NCBI RefSeq assembly: GCF_001697185.1
Contig: NZ_CP014224.1
Coordinates: 2,294,001-2,358,000 of the forward strand
From: Wenyingzhuangia fucanilytica
Lineage (GTDB): Bacteria; Bacteroidota; Bacteroidia; Flavobacteriales; Flavobacteriaceae
DNA: 64,000 nt
Reading direction: 5' to 3'
In this document: one piece after another, positions 42,027 to 53,000 of the stretch
How the letters are laid out: each line of letters opens with the position of its first letter
Numbering within the stretch: the first letter of the stretch is position 1
Translations under genes and position numbers: made by a program
Notes under the pieces: generated by a model
What the model was told of the DNA's origin: nothing
The model's database searches: none
The model's input: only the letters and a program-made list of their open reading frames with translations

Positions 42027-42109
42027 AAGTATTACAACACTAACAAACATCAACCGTTATAATGTTTTTTTATCATAAATTTGTAGCCAACTAACTTAAC
42101 TATTGGATT

Positions 42110-42310
42110 ATGATTAAAAAACACTGTCCATGTTGTAACTCAACATTAAGGTTTAGAAGAAAGCGAAAAAGCGGTTCTAAACTTTTATTTTTTATGACAT
42201 TGTATACTTGTTCACAATGCTATACACTTTATGCATGGATTAAACTTATTAATAAGCCTTTATGTGTAAAAACTGGTATTCCTGAAAAAATTTCTGAAAC
42301 TACAAGATAA
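42110..42310 (+). CDS. Small zinc-ribbon-like protein
   Basis: A 66-residue basic protein with two cysteine pairs, CPCC near residue 6 and CSQC near 34, separated by a basic segment (RFRRKRKSGSK) and a short hydrophobic stretch. This looks like a treble-clef or zinc-ribbon knuckle of unknown role. TAAATTTG at 42076-42083 is a good -7 element, and a strong terminator follows the stop codon, so it is a stand-alone gene. Confidence 0.6.
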   Translation: MIKKHCPCCNSTLRFRRKRKSGSKLLFFMTLYTCSQCYTLYAWIKLINKPLCVKTGIPEKISETTR

Positions 42311-42312
42311 AA

Positions 42313-42337
42313 AAAAGCCACTCAATGAGTGGCTTTT
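42313..42337. terminator. Bidirectional intrinsic terminator
   Basis: An 11-bp stem AAAAGCCACTC/GAGTGGCTTTT with loop AAT. The 19-nt core (42316-42334) is identical to that of the terminator at 61023-61057. Confidence 0.8.
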
Positions 42338-42354
42338 AAATTTTATATATTTTT

Positions 42355-42723
42355 TTATTCTTCAGTATCGCTATCTGCTAATTGAGACTTATCTGACTTT
42401 AATTGATAAACACTCGCCACTCTACTATCTGTACCATAATCTACTTGAGTTACAGAATTAGTATTACTTTCAAAATACCAGGTACCAGTTTTTTTACCGT
42501 CTTTATATTCTCCTGTAGATTTCTTTTCTCCAGTAGGAGCATATGCAATCCAAGTTCCTTGCATTTTTTTATCTGCATCAATAAAACCTGTCTGAGCTAC
42601 TTTTCCATTTTCATGAAAATAAGTTACCTTATACATGTCTCCTTGTTTTACAATTTTAACGTCGTTTTGAGCGTAAGTAAACACACCTACGAATAATGAT
42701 AATATTAATGCTATTCCTTTCAT
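42355..42723 (-). CDS. Secreted protein with MORN-like (YwqK-type) repeats
   Basis: A 122-residue protein with a signal peptide (GIALILSLFVGVFTYAQ). It contains three short repeats of the MORN/YwqK kind: YKVTYFHENGKVAQTGFID, MQGTWIAYAPTGEKKSTGEYKDG and KTGTWYFESNTNSVTQVDY. Proteins of this kind are common and small in Bacteroidota; the role is unknown. It is convergent with the zinc-ribbon gene and stands alone. Confidence 0.7.
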   Translation of the reverse strand: MKGIALILSLFVGVFTYAQNDVKIVKQGDMYKVTYFHENGKVAQTGFIDADKKMQGTWIAYAPTGEKKSTGEYKDGKKTGTWYFESNTNSVTQVDYGTDSRVASVYQLKSDKSQLADSDTEE

Positions 42724-42837
42724 GATTGATTCTTTTATGTTGATATTCCAAATATACTAAATATTTTACATTCAATCAACATTAACTTAACATTAATTTA
42801 ACATTGAAAACTAACTAATTGTAAATGAAAGACTTTC

Positions 42838-43209
42838 CTATAAATCTAACTCTAATATCTCGTAATGTGAAGCTTGTTGACTTACTTTTCCATTCTCAAG
42901 AAGTATAGCTTGAGGAGATTCATGAACAATATTAAACTGCTCTGCAATTGCATTAGAAACATCTCTATGATTAATTAAATCTAAGAAATACAACTGATAC
43001 CCCTCTCCTATCTTTTTTTCAAACTTATTTAAAACACTAGCGCTAATACTACAACGTGTACTATGCTTAAAAATAATTGCTTTATTAGTTTTAGAAACTT
43101 CAACAATATTATCTAACTGAGAAACCGCTGTTAATGGTATCCATTTCACCACATTACCTTCTTGCTTTTCTCCTTTATTTTTTCCTAAAATACTATCTAA
43201 TAATCCCAT
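42838..43209 (-). CDS. ytxJ: Bacillithiol-system protein YtxJ-like
   Basis: A 123-residue thioredoxin-fold protein matching the YtxJ (BrxC-like) family linked to bacillithiol. The active-site region is IIFKHSTRCSISASVLNKFEKK with a single Cys, followed by YFLDLINHRDVSNAIAEQFNIVHESPQAILLENGKV with the cis-Pro loop. It probably reduces bacillithiolated proteins in the cytosol. Its presence suggests that this organism uses bacillithiol, which is relevant to persulfide handling by the sulfur genes in the window. Confidence 0.85.
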   Translation of the reverse strand: MGLLDSILGKNKGEKQEGNVVKWIPLTAVSQLDNIVEVSKTNKAIIFKHSTRCSISASVLNKFEKKIGEGYQLYFLDLINHRDVSNAIAEQFNIVHESPQAILLENGKVSQQASHYEILELDL

Positions 43210-43474
43210 ATCTCATGTTTATGATTTGTAAGTACAAAAATACTCCTTTATAAATTAAATTCTTGTTTCTTTATTGTCGATTGCTACTAACAACCTTACA
43301 AATATATTTTTCCTGTCAAAAAATCATAGAAAAACTTAAAATCAACTCTTTACACAGACAAAAAGTCTTTTTAGTAGACATTTTTACAGGTTATTTAAAT
43401 GGGAATGTATTTTGACTATAGATAAATCAAATAATAAAACTGAAAAAGGATTATCAACCTAAAAAAAGCAACTT

Positions 43475-46063
43475 ATGAATTTTAACAATTATACCATAAA
43501 ATCGCAAGAAGTTGTTCAACAAGCACAACAAATTGCTCAAGGATTAGGACATCAACAAATAGAAAACACTCACCTACTTAAAGCTATTTTAGAGGTAGAT
43601 GAGCACGTAACTCCTTTTATCTTAAAAAAGTTACAAGTAAATATTGATATTCTTCCTCAAATATTAAACAAAACATTAGAAAGCTTCCCTAAAGTAACGG
43701 GTGGTCAAATAGGTTTGTCTAACACATCTGCAAGAACATTAACCGATGCAAGTAATATTGCCAAAAAAATGGATGATGAATATGTTTCCATAGAACATTT
43801 ACTACTTGCAATATTAAATAATAAAGACACTGTTAGTCAACTTTTAAAAGACCAAGGGGTTACAGAAAAAGGATTAAAAGCTGCTATTGATGAAATTAGA
43901 AAAGGACAAAAAGTTACCTCTCAAAGCGCAGAAGAAACTTATAATTCTTTAAACAAATACGCTAAAGATTTAAACAAACTTGCGAGTACTGGTAAATTAG
44001 ATCCTGTGATTGGTCGTGATGAAGAAATCCGTAGAATTCTACAAATCTTATCTCGTAGAACCAAAAACAACCCAATGTTAATTGGTGAACCTGGAGTTGG
44101 TAAAACAGCTATTGCAGAAGGTTTGGCTCACAGAATTGTAAAAGGTGATGTGCCAGAAAACCTAAAAGACAAACAAGTGTTTTCTTTAGATATGGGTGCC
44201 TTAATTGCTGGTGCAAAATACAAAGGAGAGTTTGAAGAACGTTTAAAATCTGTAGTAAAAGAAGTAACTTCTGCCGAAGGAGATATTGTATTGTTTATTG
44301 ATGAAATTCATACTTTAGTAGGTGCTGGAGGGGGTGAAGGAGCCATGGATGCTGCCAACATTTTAAAACCTGCCTTGGCTCGTGGAGAACTAAGAGCTAT
44401 TGGTGCTACAACTTTAGATGAATATCAAAAGTATTTTGAAAAAGACAAAGCTCTAGAAAGACGTTTCCAAAAAGTAGTCGTGAATGAACCTGATACTGAA
44501 AGTGCTATTTCTATTTTACGTGGAATTAAAGAAAAGTACGAAGCGCATCATAAAGTTCAAATTAAAGACAGCGCTATCATTGCTGCAGTAGAACTAAGTC
44601 AGCGTTATATTACCAATCGTTTTTTGCCAGATAAAGCCATCGATTTAATGGACGAAGCTGCTGCTAAAATGCGTATGGAAATCAATTCTAAACCAGAAGA
44701 ACTGGATGTATTAGATAGAAAAGTAATGCAGATTGAAATTGAAATTGAGGCCATTAAACGCGAAAAAGATGAGAAAAAACTATCTCTTTTACGTAAAGAT
44801 TTAGCAAATGTTAAAGAACAACGTGATGCAATATACACCCAATGGAAATCTGAAAAAGAAGTTGTAGACAATATTCAAACTATTAAAGACGAAATTGATC
44901 AATACAAACACGAAGCAGAAAAAGCAGAACGAGATGGAAATTACGGTTTGGTAGCAGAGTTGAGATATGGTAAAATTAAAGATGCCCAAACTCGCTTAGA
45001 AACTGCTCAAGAAATCATGGCTCAAAATCAAGATAGTTCTTTAGTTAAAGAAGAAGTTACAGAAGATAACATTGCAGAAGTAGTAGCAAAATGGACTGGA
45101 GTTCCAATTCAAAAAATGTTGCAAAGTGAGAGAGAAAAACTTTTAAAACTAGAAGATGAATTGCACCAAAGAGTGGTTGGTCAAGAAGATGCTATTGAAG
45201 CTATTGCTGATGCTGTAAGACGTTCTAGAGCCGGATTGCAAGATGCTAGAAAACCATTAGGAACTTTCTTGTTTTTAGGAACTACTGGTGTGGGTAAAAC
45301 CGAGCTAGCCAAAGCCTTAGCTGAATATTTATTTGATGATGAAAATGCCCTAACTCGAATTGACATGAGTGAGTACCAAGAACGTCATTCTGTAAGTAGA
45401 TTGGTTGGAGCACCTCCTGGATATGTGGGATATGATGAAGGTGGACAATTAACCGAAGCTGTAAGACGTAGACCCTACTCAGTTATCTTGTTAGATGAAA
45501 TTGAAAAAGCGCATCCTGATACTTTTAATATTTTACTACAAGTATTAGATGAAGGTAGGTTAACTGATAACAAAGGTCGTTTAGCTGATTTTAAAAACAC
45601 TATAATCATCATGACTTCTAACATGGGAGCTGAAATTATACAAGAACGTTTTGAAAAAGCTATCGCTAAAAACCGTGCAGAAATATCCGAAGTTGCTAAA
45701 GGTGAAGTTTTACAAAACTTAAAACAAATTGTAAGACCAGAGTTTATCAACCGTATTGATGAAATTGTAATGTTTACTCCACTAGACATTAACGAAATTA
45801 GTCAAATAGTAGAATTACATCTAAAAGGATTAACAAGTTTGCTTGCTAGTAAAGAAATTTCATTAACGGCAACGGAAAAGGCAAAATTAGCTTTAGCTAA
45901 AAAAGGATATAATCCAGAGTTTGGAGCAAGACCTGTTAAGCGTGTCATACAAAAAGAGGTGTTAAATCTTTTATCAAAAGAAATACTCGCTGGTAAAGTA
46001 CACGATAAAAGTCGTATTGAATTAGATGTTATAGATGGAAAATTATTTTTTAATAGTTTATAG
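43475..46063 (+). CDS. clpB: ATP-dependent disaggregase ClpB
   Basis: An 862-residue ClpB chaperone that resolves protein aggregates with DnaK. It has the N-terminal Clp repeat domain ([29 protein letters not shown]), a first AAA+ domain with [15 protein letters not shown] and [14 protein letters not shown], the middle coiled coil (about 405-525) and a second AAA+ domain with [15 protein letters not shown] and [13 protein letters not shown]. The C-terminal domain ends with [17 protein letters not shown]. The length is usual. The 265-bp upstream gap shows no clear heat-shock operator. Confidence 0.97.
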   Translation: MNFNNYTIKSQEVVQQAQQIAQGLGHQQIENTHLLKAILEVDEHVTPFILKKLQVNIDILPQILNKTLESFPKVTGGQIGLSNTSARTLTDASNIAKKMDDEYVSIEHLLLAILNNKDTVSQLLKDQGVTEKGLKAAIDEIRKGQKVTSQSAEETYNSLNKYAKDLNKLASTGKLDPVIGRDEEIRRILQILSRRTKNNPMLIGEPGVGKTAIAEGLAHRIVKGDVPENLKDKQVFSLDMGALIAGAKYKGEFEERLKSVVKEVTSAEGDIVLFIDEIHTLVGAGGGEGAMDAANILKPALARGELRAIGATTLDEYQKYFEKDKALERRFQKVVVNEPDTESAISILRGIKEKYEAHHKVQIKDSAIIAAVELSQRYITNRFLPDKAIDLMDEAAAKMRMEINSKPEELDVLDRKVMQIEIEIEAIKREKDEKKLSLLRKDLANVKEQRDAIYTQWKSEKEVVDNIQTIKDEIDQYKHEAEKAERDGNYGLVAELRYGKIKDAQTRLETAQEIMAQNQDSSLVKEEVTEDNIAEVVAKWTGVPIQKMLQSEREKLLKLEDELHQRVVGQEDAIEAIADAVRRSRAGLQDARKPLGTFLFLGTTGVGKTELAKALAEYLFDDENALTRIDMSEYQERHSVSRLVGAPPGYVGYDEGGQLTEAVRRRPYSVILLDEIEKAHPDTFNILLQVLDEGRLTDNKGRLADFKNTIIIMTSNMGAEIIQERFEKAIAKNRAEISEVAKGEVLQNLKQIVRPEFINRIDEIVMFTPLDINEISQIVELHLKGLTSLLASKEISLTATEKAKLALAKKGYNPEFGARPVKRVIQKEVLNLLSKEILAGKVHDKSRIELDVIDGKLFFNSL

Positions 46064-46080
46064 ATTTTAGTTAGATTTAG

Positions 46081-46115
46081 AACCTCTTTGTAAGTTATTC
46101 AAAGAGGTTTTATTT
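46081..46115 (+). terminator. Intrinsic terminator of clpB
   Basis: A 10-bp stem AACCTCTTTG/CAAAGAGGTT (46081-46090, 46100-46109) is followed by a T-rich stretch. Confidence 0.8.
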
Positions 46116-46186
46116 CTAAAAAGGCAACCCCAAACTTTATATTTATCTATAAAAAAGTTATATTTAATTACCTAAAACCTCCAAAT

Positions 46187-46537
46187 ATGCTATTATTTTT
46201 CTCCTATGGTACATTACAGTTTGATAAAACCCAAATCGAAACATTTGGAAAATTATTACCTGGTACCAAAGATATTCTTAAAGGATACAAACTCAATAAT
46301 ATTAAAGTTTTAAACCCTGAAATTATTAATTTAATTGATAATAATTCACACCCTATTGCCACACTTACTAACAACCCTAATGATGAAATTATAGGTACGG
46401 TATTTGAGTTAACTAATGAAGAATTAAACAAAATCAATGAGATTGCTATGAAAGGTAATAGCAACATAAAAAAAATCGAAGTCATATTACAATCTGGCAA
46501 AAAAAGCTGGACGTATACTACAAATAATTTAAAATAA
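46187..46537 (+). CDS. Gamma-glutamylcyclotransferase-like protein (AIG2 fold)
   Basis: A 116-residue protein of the GGCT/AIG2-like type. It has the substrate-loop motif FFSYGTLQ at the N-terminus, a region DEIIGTVFELTNEELNKINE typical of the family, and a short C-terminus. It may cleave gamma-glutamyl peptides or amines or act on related amides. The peroxiredoxin gene begins 5 bp after it, so the two should be co-transcribed. Confidence 0.75.
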   Translation: MLLFFSYGTLQFDKTQIETFGKLLPGTKDILKGYKLNNIKVLNPEIINLIDNNSHPIATLTNNPNDEIIGTVFELTNEELNKINEIAMKGNSNIKKIEVILQSGKKSWTYTTNNLK

Positions 46538-46542
46538 AAAAA

Positions 46543-47181
46543 ATGAGCACATTAAGATTAGGTGATTTAGCACCAAACTTTACAGCACAAACTACAGAAG
46601 GAGAAATTAACTTTCACGATTGGTTAGGTGATGGTTGGGGAATTTTATTCTCTCACCCTGCTGATTACACTCCTGTATGTACTACAGAACTAGGAACTGT
46701 TGCTAAATACAAAGCAGAATTTGACAAAAGAAATGTTAAAGTTGTAGCTTTAAGTGTTGATGGAATTGAATCTCACCACGGATGGATTAAAGATATCAAC
46801 GAAACTCAAAGCACTACTGTTAACTTTCCTATTATTGCAGATGAAGACAACAAAGTTGCCAACCTATATGATATGATTCATCCTAATGCAGATGATAAAT
46901 TAACTGTTCGTTCTGTCTTTGTTATTGGACCAGATAAAAAAATAAAATTAATCATTACTTATCCTGCTTCTACAGGAAGAAATTTTGATGAATTACTAAG
47001 AGTAATAGATTCTTTACAGTTAACTGCATATCACAAAGTAGCAACACCAGCTAACTGGAAACATGGAGAAGATGTAGTTATTGCTCCTGCTATTAGCAAC
47101 GAGCAAATTCCAGACATGTTCCCAAAAGGTCACAAAGAAATAAAACCTTACCTAAGAACTACACCTCAACCAAATATCTAA
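46543..47181 (+). CDS. 1-Cys peroxiredoxin (Prx6 type)
   Basis: A 212-residue peroxiredoxin of the Prx6/AhpC-TSA class. The peroxidatic cysteine is in SHPADYTPVCTTELG (about residue 46). The C-terminal extension has SLQLTAYHKVATPANWKHGEDVVIAPAISNEQ, typical of Prx6 proteins. It reduces peroxides in the cytosol. It follows the cyclotransferase-like gene by 5 bp and is followed by an intrinsic terminator. Confidence 0.93.
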   Translation: MSTLRLGDLAPNFTAQTTEGEINFHDWLGDGWGILFSHPADYTPVCTTELGTVAKYKAEFDKRNVKVVALSVDGIESHHGWIKDINETQSTTVNFPIIADEDNKVANLYDMIHPNADDKLTVRSVFVIGPDKKIKLIITYPASTGRNFDELLRVIDSLQLTAYHKVATPANWKHGEDVVIAPAISNEQIPDMFPKGHKEIKPYLRTTPQPNI

Positions 47182-47200
47182 AAGTAACTTTAGAAAACTT

Positions 47201-47237
47201 AAAACTCCATAAATATAATTTATGGAGTTTTTTATTT
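47201..47237 (+). terminator. Intrinsic terminator of the peroxiredoxin operon
   Basis: A 14-bp stem AAAACTCCATAAAT/ATTTATGGAGTTTT (47201-47214, 47218-47231) is followed by T-residues. Confidence 0.82.
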
Positions 47238-47439
47238 CAACATGTCTTTAGTAATACAAACCCTTAACAAAATCACTTCTCAAATTTTATATCATCTTAC
47301 TAAATAATAGACAAATCAATCTTGTTCAAAAAATGAGCAATAAGGTTTCAAAACATTTCAATAAATAACCTTAGAATTGTAACTTTTACAAAGTATATAT
47401 TTACAAAAAGGAAGTCCCTTATTAGTTAGCCCATAGATT

Positions 47440-49695
47440 ATGAATAACAAGAAAAGCCTTTTTATTGGAAAACAAGCCAATAGTGCTGCAGGAATAAAAG
47501 CGGTATTTATTTCATTACAACAAATACTAAGTAGAATGTCTGTAAAGAATTCTTTTAAAGTATTAAGCAAACTAAATCAAAAAGATGGTGTTGATTGCCC
47601 TGGTTGTGCTTGGCCAGATCCATCACATAGATCTAAATTGGGTGAGTTTTGCGAAAATGGAGTTAAAGCCATTGCTGAAGAAGCAATGGAAAACCGAGTA
47701 GATCCAATTTTTTTTTCAAAATACTCAGTAAAAGAATTACAACAACAAAGTGATTATTGGTTGGGGCAACAAGGAAGGTTAACACACCCTATGATATTAA
47801 AAGAAAACGAGACTCACTACACCCCTATTTCTTGGAGCGAAGCCAACAAAATTATTGGACAAGAATTAAACACACTTAGTCATCCTAACGAAGCTGCTTT
47901 TTACACATCCGGAAGAACTAGTAACGAAGCTGCATTTTTATATCAACTTTTTGTTAGAATGTACGGAACTAATAATTTACCTGATTGTTCTAATATGTGT
48001 CATGAATCTAGCGGCGTGGCTTTATCTAAAACTGTTGGTATAGGAAAAGGTTCTGTTACTTTAGATGATTTGTATAAAGCTGAATTAATTTTAATTTTTG
48101 GGCAAAACCCTGCTACCAATCACCCCAGAATGTTGTCATGCTTAGAAAAAGCAAAAAAGAACGGAGCAAAGGTAGTGGCCATTAATCCATTAAAAGAAGC
48201 TGGATTAATGAATTTTAAAAACCCACAAACCCCTAAAGGAATTTTGGCAAATGGAACTGATATTGCTGATTTATATCTTCAGATTAAAATCAACGAAGAT
48301 GTGGCTCTATTAAAAGCTGTAATGATAAAGTTGTTTCATTTATCAGAAAAAAATCCTAAAATTTTAGATCAAGAATTCATCACCCAAAAAACAGAAGGAT
48401 TTCAACAATTTAAAGAAGAGTTACTAACGCACAATCTAGAAAACCTAATCAACAGAACAGGATTATCTACTAAAGAAATTGATACTTTGGTTGAGTTGAT
48501 TGCTCAAAGAAACAAAATTATTACTTGTTGGGGAATGGGATTGACACAGCATGTAAATGGTGTAGATAATATTCAAGAAGTTGTAAATTTACTTTTAATC
48601 AAAGGAAGTATCGGAAAAGAAGGTGCAGGAACTTGTCCTGTTCGCGGGCATAGTAATGTACAAGGAGATAGAACTATGGGAATTGCCGAAAAACCCTCTA
48701 AAGAGTTGTTAGATAAAATAGCAGAAAACTTTGGTTTTACCCCTCCTAAAGAACATGGGTATTCTGTTGTTGATGCTATTACAGCCATGTATCACAAAAA
48801 AGTAAAAGTTTTTATAGGAATGGGTGGTAATTTTTTATCTGCTGCTCCAGACACCCATTACACTACAAAAGCATTAGAAAACTGTAATTTAACTGTACAT
48901 ATATCTACCAAATTAAATCGTTCACATTTAACTCCAGGGAAAACCGCTTTAATTCTTCCATCTATGGGAAGAACTGATAAGTATATAAAAAATGGAAAAG
49001 CACAATTTGTAACAGTAGAAAATTCCATGGGAGTAGTTCACAGTAGTAAAGGAGCCTTAACACCTCCTTCCGATTTTGTAGAAAGTGAACCTGTAATTGT
49101 AGCCAATATTGCTAAAGCTACCTTAAAACAAAACAAAGTTCATTGGGATTTTTTAATTCAAGATTACGATCACATCAGAGATTTAATTGCCAAAACAATT
49201 AATGGTTTTGAAAATTATAACGAACGAGTAAAACAACCTATTGGATTTGAATTACCAAACGGAGCAAGAACTGGGAATTTTACCACTCCTAACAAAAAAG
49301 CAAATTTCACGATCAATAAATTAAGTGATATTTCTTTAGAAAGTGATGATTTTATCATGATGACCACTCGTAGTCACGATCAATTTAACACCACTATTTA
49401 TGGTTTAGATGATCGTTATAGAGGAATATACAATGGTAGAATGGTCGTTTTTATAAACCCTGAAGACGCAAAAAAAATAGGATTACAAAAAGGAGATAAA
49501 ATATCACTTTACAACAACTACAACAACATTAAACGCCAAGTTGATGATTTTAGTGTTGTGCCTTATAATATCCCTAAAGGATGTATAGCAACATATTACC
49601 CTGAATCTAATCCTTTAGTTCCTATAGATTTAACTGCTAATTTAAGCCATACACCTTCTTCAAAATCTGTAAAAGTTAAAATAAAAAAGAGCTAA
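47440..49695 (+). CDS. YdeP-like molybdopterin oxidoreductase (FdhF-related)
   Basis: A 751-residue molybdopterin-dependent oxidoreductase of the FdhF/YdeP type. It starts with a basic leader, then KDGVDCPGCAWPDPSHRS near residue 46, a hallmark of the YdeP branch. Further motifs are FYTSGRTSNEAAFLYQLF, CSNMCHESSGVALSKTVGIGKG, LILIFGQNPATNHPRM, GTCPVRGHSNVQGDRTMGI and the C-terminal Mo-cofactor domain (MMTTRSHDQFNTTIYGLDDRYRG). The N-terminal 4Fe-4S motif of canonical formate dehydrogenases is not seen. No partner subunit or FdhD is adjacent. The reaction is unknown; E. coli YdeP is linked to acid resistance. Confidence 0.85.
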   Translation: MNNKKSLFIGKQANSAAGIKAVFISLQQILSRMSVKNSFKVLSKLNQKDGVDCPGCAWPDPSHRSKLGEFCENGVKAIAEEAMENRVDPIFFSKYSVKELQQQSDYWLGQQGRLTHPMILKENETHYTPISWSEANKIIGQELNTLSHPNEAAFYTSGRTSNEAAFLYQLFVRMYGTNNLPDCSNMCHESSGVALSKTVGIGKGSVTLDDLYKAELILIFGQNPATNHPRMLSCLEKAKKNGAKVVAINPLKEAGLMNFKNPQTPKGILANGTDIADLYLQIKINEDVALLKAVMIKLFHLSEKNPKILDQEFITQKTEGFQQFKEELLTHNLENLINRTGLSTKEIDTLVELIAQRNKIITCWGMGLTQHVNGVDNIQEVVNLLLIKGSIGKEGAGTCPVRGHSNVQGDRTMGIAEKPSKELLDKIAENFGFTPPKEHGYSVVDAITAMYHKKVKVFIGMGGNFLSAAPDTHYTTKALENCNLTVHISTKLNRSHLTPGKTALILPSMGRTDKYIKNGKAQFVTVENSMGVVHSSKGALTPPSDFVESEPVIVANIAKATLKQNKVHWDFLIQDYDHIRDLIAKTINGFENYNERVKQPIGFELPNGARTGNFTTPNKKANFTINKLSDISLESDDFIMMTTRSHDQFNTTIYGLDDRYRGIYNGRMVVFINPEDAKKIGLQKGDKISLYNNYNNIKRQVDDFSVVPYNIPKGCIATYYPESNPLVPIDLTANLSHTPSSKSVKVKIKKS

Positions 49696-49733
49696 AACTT
49701 ACGGAAAGACTTAGTTCTTATTTTCACCCTACT

Positions 49734-49771
49734 AAAGAGACTCATGAAAACATTTTCATGAGCCTCTTTTT
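49734..49771 (+). terminator. Intrinsic terminator of the molybdoenzyme gene
   Basis: A long stem around CTCATGAAAA/TTTTCATGAG with a 2-nt loop and one internal mismatch is followed by a T-run. The rest of the 49696-50084 gap holds only the promoter element at 49966. Confidence 0.82.
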
Positions 49772-49965
49772 TGAAAAAAAACAATATGTAAGTTACCTCC
49801 TAATTCGTAAAAAAATAGATTGTTTTTTTCAATTTTTATATTTAAAAAAAATCAACACCTCCTTTAATTTACCTAACTCTTTTACACAAACTTAACAAAT
49901 GTTAAATTCATAACATATATCAAATTAATTAGCTGATATCCTTATTCTTAAACAATTCAAAATCT

Positions 49966-49973
49966 TATATTTG
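49966..49973 (+). promoter_or_regulatory. -7 element before the first giant surface protein
   Basis: TATATTTG matches TAnnTTTG. It predicts a leader of about 108 nt. No clear -33 box was found. Confidence 0.4.
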
Positions 49974-50084
49974 CAGCAAATTTTTAAAGCTCTATTAGCT
50001 AGGAAATAAGCAAAATATTGCTATAAAAAAGACATGAATAATTCAAAAAAAATCATAAAACAAATTAAGTTTTTGATATAATAT

Positions 50085-53000
50085 ATGAAAACAAAGTACA
50101 ACCTCCCGTTAATAACAGGAATTTTCCTATTGTTATCAATTTTTAAAGTAAACGCACAAACAAATAGCGCTAGCCCATATTGTAAGCCTACACACTTTAA
50201 TAATGATGCACATTATATAACTAATGTTACAATTGGTCAAATAGACAATACTACAACCACTAGTACCAACTCTGACAGGTATACATTCTTCAACAATCTT
50301 TCTACTGATTTAACCGTTGGGCAACAGTACACTATGTTACTTACCTATAGAGTTCCATCATACAACGGACACTATGCAAAAGTTTGGATAGACTATGGAA
50401 ACGATGGTGACTTTAGTAACGCTGTAGAACTTGCAAGTTATAGCGGGAGTCAAGCTGCACAAACTTATAATAGATCAATTACGTTTACGGTTCCTAGCAA
50501 TGCTTCTGTAGGTACAGCTCGTTTAAGAGTAATGGTAGTTAGGAATAATATAGGAATATGTAATACTGCATACCAGTCTGGAGAAACAGAAGATTATAGT
50601 TTAAACATCAAAGCACTTCCTGCTCCCCCAGTAGCTAACTGTGTGGGAAGTTTAAATGTGGAGTTAGATGTTGCAGGTAATGCAACTATTACACCAGCAC
50701 AAATAAACAATGGATCTACTGATGTATATGATGATGCTAATGGTTTAGCTCTTTCTTACTCGTTAAACAAAACTACTTTTAACTGTAATGATCTTGGAGC
50801 AAATGAAGTAACTTTAACTGTAACCGATAGCGACGGATTAACAGATACCTGTACAGCTATTGTAAATGTATCTGTAAGTTCATCTTCGTTTGTAGCCCCT
50901 ACATTAGAACCTGTAAACACTTATTGTGATTATACTGTTGTTGCCCCAATTATGAACTATCAATGTGGACAACAAATCACAGGTACAAGTAATCTAACAG
51001 GGCAAGTAATTAGTAGTAACACTACTATAACATGGACTTTTACAAATGGAGAAGATTCAGTAACCAGCAATCAAACAGTTATTTTTTATTCCTCAGAAAA
51101 ACCTACGGGAGTTGGAGCTACAAACATTAGTAAAACATCAGCTAAAATATTTTGGAAACACAATAATATTGATGGAGATGGAGATGATGATGATGACACT
51201 CTAGGTCCTTATAAAATAAGATACAGATATAAAGATAGTTCTGATGCATGGACCAATACAACTTCTACTAATAAAGAAATTACCATTACAGGACTAAGTA
51301 GCAGTACCGAATACGAGGTACAAATAAGTATTGATGGGGATTGTGGTGTTTACAGCGATTTATTTTATTTTACAACTACAGACTTAGAGTATTGTATTGT
51401 TGATGTAAATCTTAACTACAGTGGTGATTATAGAATAAACAAAGTAGATATTGGAACTATTGCATTGGATAAAAATAATGTAGGAGAAAACACTAATTTT
51501 TATAATGATTACACAAGTTATTCTACAAACTTAACCCCAGGACTTACTTTTTCTGGAACTGTAAATTATAAAAAAAACACATATAATGATGCTGGATTTG
51601 TTGCATGGGTCGATTTTAATCAAGATGGTTTTTTTGATGATGTTAATGAAAAAGTATATGAAACTGAACTAGATAGAGTAAGCGGAACAGGTACTGTTCA
51701 ATTAACTGACATTGCCGTTCCTATTGATGCATTACCGGGACAAACAAGAATGCGTATTGCAATAAAACACAACGGATTACCTACAAGCTCTTGTGACTTT
51801 GACAATCAATCCGGAGAAATTCAAGACTATAAAGTAGTTATGGGGTCTCAACCAACTCCAGTAGCAAACTGTATTGGGAGTTTAGACATTAACTTAGATA
51901 TTTCTGGAGAAGCTACAATTACTGCAGATGATATAGACGATGGTTCAACTAACGGTTATAATAGCGATTCTAATTTTACTTTATCAATTGACAAAACCAC
52001 TTTTGATTGTAATGATGTAGGAGAAAATACCGTTACTTTAACTGTTACCAATACTTTTGGTTTAACCAACACATGTACTGCCACAGTAAATGTATCTAAT
52101 TATTCAGGTCCTTTTACTGTAGATACTTTAGAGGATGTTGATTCATATTGTTCATATTCTGTAACTCCTCCAGTAATTAATTATCTATGTGGACAACAAA
52201 TTACAGGAACCAGTAGTACTTATTCTGAAGAAGATATTATTAGTAGCACAACTACTATCACTTGGACTTTTGACAATGGTGAAAACACTACAACTAGTAC
52301 GCAAACAATTAATATTATTACACCTTCTGCACCTACAAGTGTAAGTACTAGCGAAATTACCCAAACAACAGCTAAAATAAACTGGAGCGCTAGTAATTCG
52401 GGACCCTACAAAATAAGATATCGATACGCTAACAGTAGTGATGCATGGTTAGAATCTACTACTTCTGATACAAACATCACTCTATCAGGCTTAGATAACG
52501 ATACTGAATATGAAGTACAAGTTGGTTTCGACGCTAGTTGTGACATATTTTCTTCATTAGAAACTTTTACCACATCAGCTTTTAACTACTGTACAGGAAC
52601 TAATCTAGCTAGCGATAATAACTATTACATTAGTAATACCTCTATTGGAACAATTAACAACACTACAAATAGTAGCGGAAATCGTTATAATTATTTCGGA
52701 GGAACCTCAACAACTATTGCCGCTGGAGAAACACTTTCTGGAACTATTAATTATTCTAAAGCAAATTCAGCTGACGTTGGTCTTAGCATTTGGATAGACC
52801 TTAACCAAGATGGAGATTTTGAAGATACTGACGAAAAAATCTATTCTGATTTTAATGAAGCTAACGGAACTTCTGTAAGTAGATCATTTAGTGTAACTAT
52901 ACCTACAAACGCTACTACAGGTAAAACTAGAATCCGTATTGCCATTAATAAAGACCAAGAACCAGTTAGTTCTTGTGATTTTTCAAATGATCCTGGAGAC

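Noticed and set aside
47332-47367. Very short frame MSNKVSKHFNK upstream of the molybdoenzyme gene
   Set aside because: It has eleven codons and no paralog, motif or promoter.
47377-47391. TTGTAA-CTT-TTACAA palindrome upstream of the molybdoenzyme gene, with a GTAAC half-site
   Set aside because: It lacks the second GTTAC half, and there is no TAnnTTTG box at the distance seen for the sulfur genes.
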